A DNA stretch of 6,721 nt from an uncultured Pseudomonadales bacterium (lineage in GTDB: Bacteria > Pseudomonadota > Gammaproteobacteria > Pseudomonadales > Pseudohongiellaceae): assembly GCA_938082955.1 (NCBI GenBank), contig CALKDE010000278.1:1-6721 (forward strand), read 5' to 3'. The position numbers were made by a program, and so were the translations under genes. Positions 6,707 through 6,721 of the stretch are shown here, one piece after another. Position 1 is the first letter of the stretch; each line of letters starts with the position of its first letter. The notes below the pieces were generated by a model that saw only the letters and a program-made list of their open reading frames with translations, was not told where the DNA came from and made no database searches.

Positions 6707-6721
6707 AACTGCATAGTTAAC

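Overview
The window looks like chromosomal DNA of a free-living, probably marine gammaproteobacterium. This rests on overall gene style only: moderate GC, an exported YtcJ-type amidohydrolase, a beta-lactamase-fold serine hydrolase of a type common in aquatic gammaproteobacteria, and a compact eukaryotic-type Ser/Thr kinase. No rRNA, tRNA or other phylogenetic marker is present, so the assignment is tentative. I see no CRISPR array, integrase, intact insertion sequence or phage gene.

Layout. On the minus strand at the left are an exported metal-dependent amidohydrolase (3-1703, GTG start with a clear GGAG ribosome binding site) and, 158 bp upstream of it, a soluble Ser/Thr protein kinase (1862-2818). 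A 226-bp intergenic region separates the kinase from a divergent plus-strand YbgC/4HBT-type hotdog acyl-CoA thioesterase (3045-3461). A 587-bp stretch without a convincing gene (3462-4048) follows, between convergent genes. It is rich in inverted repeats and holds a broken reading frame with two CxxC pairs. On the minus strand at the right, an MFS transporter (5426-6706) is followed after 33 bp by a beta-lactamase-family serine hydrolase (4049-5392), a likely two-gene operon.

How the genes may work together (inference). The transporter and serine hydrolase could form a hydrolyse-and-import or import-and-process unit for a small carboxylic acid, ester or amide. The amidohydrolase and thioesterase fit general catabolism or acyl-CoA turnover. 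The kinase has no visible partner phosphatase, FHA protein or sensor domain here, so its targets are unknown.

The five main genes belong to familiar families. The least explained part is 3462-4048, especially the interrupted 13-bp hairpin at 3886-3925, the palindromes around it, and the 7-bp-arm inverted repeat at 3986-4007. I found no proof of a new system. That region is the part that merits a search for copies elsewhere.
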